Shown here in pieces: positions 20,925 through 24,521 of a stretch of 24,521 nt of DNA. Position 1 is the stretch's first letter; each line of letters opens with the position of its first letter. The translations under genes and the position numbers were made by a program. The DNA lies in NCBI GenBank assembly GCA_002361095.1, contig DERU01000202.1, positions 1 to 24,521 of the forward strand, in the 5' to 3' direction. Source of the stretch: Lachnospiraceae bacterium UBA3332. Lineage in GTDB: Bacteria > Bacillota > Clostridia > Lachnospirales > Lachnospiraceae. Under the pieces are notes generated by a model that saw only the letters and a list, made by a program, of their open reading frames with translations, made no database searches and was not told the DNA's origin.

Positions 20925-21877
20925 GAGTGGAGGACGGGAAAAAGGTATATGATTCCATCGAAATTCCCAAAGAACTTTCCGATGTGGTGGACAGGGCGAT
21001 TGCATCGAAAAACAAGGAAGAGGTCAAAAGGGCATATGGGAGAAGGAGGAACCGGAAGATGGCAGGGAGAATGATCCGTTATACGGCAGCGGCAGCGGCG
21101 GCGGTTTTGGTCTGTTTTACTGTGGGGCTGAATACCAGCGAAGCGTTTGCAAAGGAAATGAGTCAGGTACCGGTGATCGGGCCGCTGGCGCGGGTGCTCA
21201 CCGTGCGTTCTTATCACGGTGCGGACGGAGATTACGAAATAGACATGGAAGTTCCGGAAATTGAGATGGATGCAGGGAATGCGGGCATCGGACAGGCGGG
21301 AGCGGATTTTACCGGGGACATCAATGTGGAGATCCAGAAAATCGTAGACGATTATATGGAACAGGCAAAAACGGAGTTCCAGGAATATAAGGACGCCTTT
21401 TTTGCAACGGGCGGAACCGAAGAGGAATGGGGCGGCCGGACAATGGATATTGTCGTGGACTATGAGGTGAAATACCAGGAAGGCAATTTTTTGTCGCTGC
21501 AGCTTGTGACCGCTAAAGGCTGGGTAAGCGCACAGGAGGAGCGGTATTTCTATAATCTTGATCTTGCCCGGCATAAAAACCTGACGCTGCAGGACGTCCT
21601 GGGAGAGGACTATGTGCGGATTTGCAACGGGAGCATTCTGGCACAGATCAGGCAGCGTATCACAGAGGATGAGAACCAGTCGTTTTTCGGTTTCGGGCCG
21701 GACGGGGAGGCCGTAGCTGAGCCGGACATTCCGGGCTTTACCAGCGTTTCGGCGGATACGAAATTTTATGTGAACGGGCAGGGCAATGTGGTAATTGTGT
21801 TTGAAAAGTATGAAATCGCGCCGGGATATATGGGATTTTTGGAATTTGAAATCGCGCCTGCCGATCTGGGGAATTAG
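20921..21877 (+). CDS. RsiV-like anti-sigma factor (DUF3298-type outer domain)
   Basis: A 318-aa single-pass membrane protein. Residues 1-50 are a cytoplasmic segment expected to bind the sigma factor. Residues 52-72 are the membrane helix (RYTAAAAAAVLVCFTVGL). The outside part begins near 75. Its DYEVKYQEGNFLSLQL segment and the C-terminal FYVNGQGNVVIVFEKYEIAPGY are hallmarks of the PdaC/RsiV plus DUF3298 architecture. In Bacillus, RsiV binds lysozyme and is then cut to free SigV. Translational overlap with the sigma gene fits the role. A direct claim of lysozyme sensing needs testing, since DUF3298 proteins occur in other contexts. Confidence 0.85.
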   Translation: MRVEDGKKVYDSIEIPKELSDVVDRAIASKNKEEVKRAYGRRRNRKMAGRMIRYTAAAAAAVLVCFTVGLNTSEAFAKEMSQVPVIGPLARVLTVRSYHGADGDYEIDMEVPEIEMDAGNAGIGQAGADFTGDINVEIQKIVDDYMEQAKTEFQEYKDAFFATGGTEEEWGGRTMDIVVDYEVKYQEGNFLSLQLVTAKGWVSAQEERYFYNLDLARHKNLTLQDVLGEDYVRICNGSILAQIRQRITEDENQSFFGFGPDGEAVAEPDIPGFTSVSADTKFYVNGQGNVVIVFEKYEIAPGYMGFLEFEIAPADLGN

Positions 21878-21888
21878 AAACCCGGTTT

Positions 21889-22734
21889 TTAAGGCAGCTT
21901 TGGGGCATCTTTTGGCGGTACGCCAAAACGTGTCCTGAATGCCCTGTAAAAACAGGAATAGTCTGAGAAACCGCATTGGTAGCAGGCCTGCGTGACCGGT
22001 GTGCCTTCTTTGATGGCCTGTTTTGCCAAAAACAGCCGTTTTTCCGTGACATAGTGCAGGACGGTGACGCCGGTCTGCGCTTTGAAAAGATGCATCAGGT
22101 AAGAGCGGTGCAGATGGCAGAGGCCGGACAGGGTGTCCACGGAGAGGTCGGCGGCGAGATGGGAGTTGATATAATCCAATACTTGTAAAATAAGGGGATT
22201 TTGGGCGGCAGCGCTTTGGTAACGGAGGCTGCCGTCTTTCAATGTGCGGTTCAGCCAGACCAGAAAAGTGAGGACGGCGGTTTTTTGGAAGAGCGGCGCG
22301 GCATAGCCTGTGGACGCAAGGGAGTCCTTCAACTGAAGGATGCAGCCCTCCAGAAAGGGCTGCGCGGAAGGCGGAAGGGATACCAGATTGGTTCCGTATG
22401 CGGCAGCCGTGTCAAAGACCAGGTTTAAGTCATACCCGTCCTGCCGTGCGGGCGTCAGAAAATCGGGAGACAGATACAGGATGAGCCGTTCGTAAGGCCG
22501 GCTGTCGTGCAGAACGGGACGGTGGATTTCGCCTGCCCGCACCAGTACGATGTTTTGGGGGCGCAGTTCATAAGAACGTCCTTCCACACGATAGCCCACA
22601 TTGCCGTTTAGGAACACCAGGACTTTGTGAAAATCGTGATAGTGAAACGCAAAATCCCTGTCGGACGTCTCGTGCAGATAAAAGAGGCGAAAGTCGCTGT
22701 TGATATAACCGGTTTTGGGATAACTGGATTCCAT
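21889..22734 (-). CDS. AraC-family transcriptional regulator
   Basis: A 281-aa regulator. Residues 25-100 form a cupin-type sensor with the FHYHDFHKVLVFLNG and RAGEIHRP segments. Residues 180-281 carry the double helix-turn-helix: DLSVDTLSGLCHLHRSYLMH, then the second helix pair ending in CGFSDYSCFYRAFRTRFGVPP, the AraC signature. ATG22734 follows GGAGG 7 bp upstream. The gene is divergent from the AGCS symporter, with about 160 bp between the starts, so it is a plausible local regulator of that symporter. The stop lies 12 bp from the converging anti-sigma gene. The ligand is unknown; cupin AraC members often sense sugars. Confidence 0.9.
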   Translation of the reverse strand: MESSYPKTGYINSDFRLFYLHETSDRDFAFHYHDFHKVLVFLNGNVGYRVEGRSYELRPQNIVLVRAGEIHRPVLHDSRPYERLILYLSPDFLTPARQDGYDLNLVFDTAAAYGTNLVSLPPSAQPFLEGCILQLKDSLASTGYAAPLFQKTAVLTFLVWLNRTLKDGSLRYQSAAAQNPLILQVLDYINSHLAADLSVDTLSGLCHLHRSYLMHLFKAQTGVTVLHYVTEKRLFLAKQAIKEGTPVTQACYQCGFSDYSCFYRAFRTRFGVPPKDAPKLP

Positions 22735-22772
22735 TGGGATACCTCCATGTGGATTCTATTTTACAGCACAAT

Positions 22773-22802
22773 TTGCAAGAAATACAGCCCTATTTTGATA
22801 TT
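22773..22802 (+). promoter_or_regulatory. Possible promoter of the AGCS symporter gene
   Basis: TTGCAA (22773-22778), 18 bp, GATATT (22797-22802), each 4 of 6 matches. It is the best pair in the 160-bp divergent region. The AraC-side promoter could not be assigned. Confidence 0.35.
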
Positions 22803-22896
22803 TTATTTCGGAAACGGTGTGTAAAATAGGAGGTAAGAAAGCAATTGGAAAAAGATGCCGCAGGAAAGGCGGGTATTGGATGGAGGAGGGGAATTT

Positions 22897-24420
22897 ATGC
22901 AGCGAATTTTTGAAGGAATCAACCATATATTTGATTTTGTCATTCCGGTTTCGGATTTTTTCTGGGATTTTCCCACAAACTTTGCCTGGTACAAAAATAT
23001 TCCCATTCTGGGCAATTTTTCGCTGGCAATCATTTTGCTGGTGGGTTCCGGGATTTTTTTCACGGTGCGGACAGGTGCTATACAGATCACGCATTTTAAA
23101 AAAGGACTCAAAATATTGGCGCAGAAAAAGGGCGAGCAGGCGGGGCTTTCCCCATTGACGGCATTTTTCCTCAGTTCGGCGATGCGCGTGGGCCCGGGCA
23201 ATATTCTGGGCGTTACGGGAGCCGTTACGGCAGGCGGCCCGGGGGCTTTATTCTGGATGTGGGTATCGGCGTTTTTCGGAATGGCGACGGCCTATGCGGA
23301 AGCGGTTTTGGCGCAACTGTTTAAAGAGAAAAAGGGGGACGAACTGATCGGAGGTCTTCCTTTTTACGGGAAAAAACTTTTGGGAAACAGCAGTGCGGCG
23401 GGGGTGTTTTTGTCGGTGATGTTTATTGTCTATGCGATGTGCTGTCTGCCGGCGCAGGGCTTTAACGTGGTATCCTCCATGGGGCAGATGGCGCAGCTTG
23501 TGACGGGCGTGCAGATGGAAAGCGATGCGGTTTTCTATTACATAGCGGCGTTTGTGCTGCTTTTGGTCACGGCTTATATTGCTTTCGGAGGTATTCGCAA
23601 GGTGACGCGGGTGACGGACAAAATGGTTCCGGTTATGGCGGTTTTGTATGTGGCGACGGTATTGGTTTTGATTCTTTTAAACCTTAACCGGATTCCTTAT
23701 TTTTTGAAAGCGGTGTTTGGCGGCGCGTTCACGCCGCAGGCGGTGTTCGGCGGGGCTTTCGGCACAGTGCTTTCCCAAGGCGTAAAGCGGGGGCTGATGT
23801 CCAACGAGGCCGGACAGGGAACCATCACCATGGCGGCGGGGGCGGCAAACAGTGCGCACCCCTGTGAGCAGGGGGTGGTGCAGTCCATCGGGGTTTTTCT
23901 GGATACCATGGTGATTTGTACCCTGACGGGTTTTGTGGTAGTGATGGCGCATTTGTGGGACGGCGCGGACAAAGAGGCTTTCATGGCCATGGATAAGCTG
24001 CCGAAGTTTTTGGCCTCGGCGAAGGAGCTGACGCCGGGTACGATGATGCATACCGGAATCGCGTTATCCATCACCGTCTGCTTCTGTCTGTTTGCGTTCA
24101 CCTGTCTGGTAGGAATGATCAGCTTTTCGGAAATTGCGGCAAACCGCATCACCCGAAAAAAGGGTTTTATCAACGGAGTACGGGTTCTGGGAATCTGCAT
24201 TACAGCGTTTGGGATTTTCTGCTCTGTCGCGGGGATTGACCTGGGGAATCTTTGGGCGATTTCCGATCTGGGAAATATTCTGATTGTATTTGCCAATGTT
24301 CCGCTTTTATATATCGGACTGCGGTATATCCTGCGGGCTACCCGGCATTACAAACGGGAGGACGGCACGCCGTTTACTTCTTCCCTGGTCGGAACAAAAT
24401 GCGAGTATTGGGACAAATAA
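22897..24420 (+). CDS. AGCS-family alanine/glycine:cation symporter
   Basis: A 507-aa integral membrane protein with about eleven helices that imports alanine or glycine with Na+ or H+. The diagnostic loop-helix VGPGNILGVTGAVTAGGPGA is at about 104-123, followed by the MWVSAFFGMATAYAEA helix. The later conserved GLMSNEAGQGTI segment is at about 305-316. ATG22897 follows GGAGGAGGGG (22881-22890). The frame is open upstream to 22855 but has no suitable start there. It is divergently arranged with an AraC regulator. Length and motifs agree with a complete, functional member. It ends 35 bp before a short hairpin. Confidence 0.92.
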   Translation: MQRIFEGINHIFDFVIPVSDFFWDFPTNFAWYKNIPILGNFSLAIILLVGSGIFFTVRTGAIQITHFKKGLKILAQKKGEQAGLSPLTAFFLSSAMRVGPGNILGVTGAVTAGGPGALFWMWVSAFFGMATAYAEAVLAQLFKEKKGDELIGGLPFYGKKLLGNSSAAGVFLSVMFIVYAMCCLPAQGFNVVSSMGQMAQLVTGVQMESDAVFYYIAAFVLLLVTAYIAFGGIRKVTRVTDKMVPVMAVLYVATVLVLILLNLNRIPYFLKAVFGGAFTPQAVFGGAFGTVLSQGVKRGLMSNEAGQGTITMAAGAANSAHPCEQGVVQSIGVFLDTMVICTLTGFVVVMAHLWDGADKEAFMAMDKLPKFLASAKELTPGTMMHTGIALSITVCFCLFAFTCLVGMISFSEIAANRITRKKGFINGVRVLGICITAFGIFCSVAGIDLGNLWAISDLGNILIVFANVPLLYIGLRYILRATRHYKREDGTPFTSSLVGTKCEYWDK

Positions 24421-24454
24421 TGGAATCGAAAAAGGTATAACAATCTCTTTTCAC

Positions 24455-24477
24455 GTAACAGTTCAGCCGTTACTTTT
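24455..24477 (+). terminator. Weak possible terminator after the symporter gene
   Basis: GTAAC (24455-24459) pairs with GTTAC (24469-24473) around a 9-nt loop, followed by TTTT. Five base pairs with few GC pairs make it weak. The remaining bases to 24521 show no gene. Confidence 0.3.
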
Positions 24478-24521
24478 CATGGGGTGGGGAAGGGCCTAGG
24501 CCAAACCGGAGAGCAGATGAC

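Noticed and set aside
20804..21976. A 390-residue minus-strand frame across the RsiV-like gene
   Set aside because: It overlaps the well-supported anti-sigma gene and the end of the AraC gene. Its amino-acid composition is Cys/His/Arg-rich, as expected of a shadow frame.
1..24521. CRISPR arrays, tRNA/rRNA genes, insertion sequences, prophage genes
   Set aside because: I looked for spaced direct repeats, cloverleaf-like segments, transposase motifs and terminal repeats and saw none that hold up.

Overview
The window looks like chromosomal DNA of a low-to-mid GC Firmicute of the Clostridia, most likely a gut Lachnospiraceae-type organism. Three things suggest this: strong AGGAGG-type ribosome binding sites, frequent ATG/TTG/GTG starts with stop-start overlaps, and the mix of families present (GH38 and GH2 glycosidases, paired ECF sigma/anti-sigma genes, DUF308, a Cys-containing ferritin-like protein, an AGCS symporter). 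I see no rRNA, tRNA, CRISPR array, insertion sequence or phage gene. This is inference from sequence character; no database was searched.

Region 1 (1-12364) is mainly carbohydrate related: a GH38 alpha-mannosidase-like enzyme, a decayed remnant of a parallel beta-helix protein, a LacZ-type GH2 beta-galactosidase followed by a cytoplasmic SGNH esterase, a secreted SGNH esterase on the opposite strand, and a DUF2804 protein divergent from it. A tldD-tldE metallopeptidase pair with its own promoter, and a probable membrane-protein relic, lie between the mannosidase and lacZ. No sugar transporter or sugar-responsive regulator is visible nearby, so these enzymes presumably depend on uptake systems elsewhere.

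Region 2 (12362-16700) is a same-strand run of housekeeping and unusual genes. It holds a fusion of a HAM1/RdgB-like nucleotide pyrophosphatase with an AlaX-type alanyl-tRNA editing domain, a ZIP-family metal transporter behind a structured leader, a small conserved-looking protein, and an HD-domain nucleotidase carrying a basic coiled coil and three membrane helices. The fusion gene is the most unusual single item.

Region 3 (16722-24521) is regulatory and stress related. It contains a diiron ferritin-like protein, two separate ECF sigma/anti-sigma operons (one with an Ig-like receptor-like partner, one with an RsiV-like partner), a DUF308 membrane protein, a TetR regulator, an AraC regulator and a divergent AGCS amino-acid symporter. 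Sequence-level promoters (-35/-10 with 17-bp spacing) can be read for tldDE, lacZ, the secreted esterase, DUF2804 and tetR. Several perfect hairpins without U-tracts sit at convergent gene ends.
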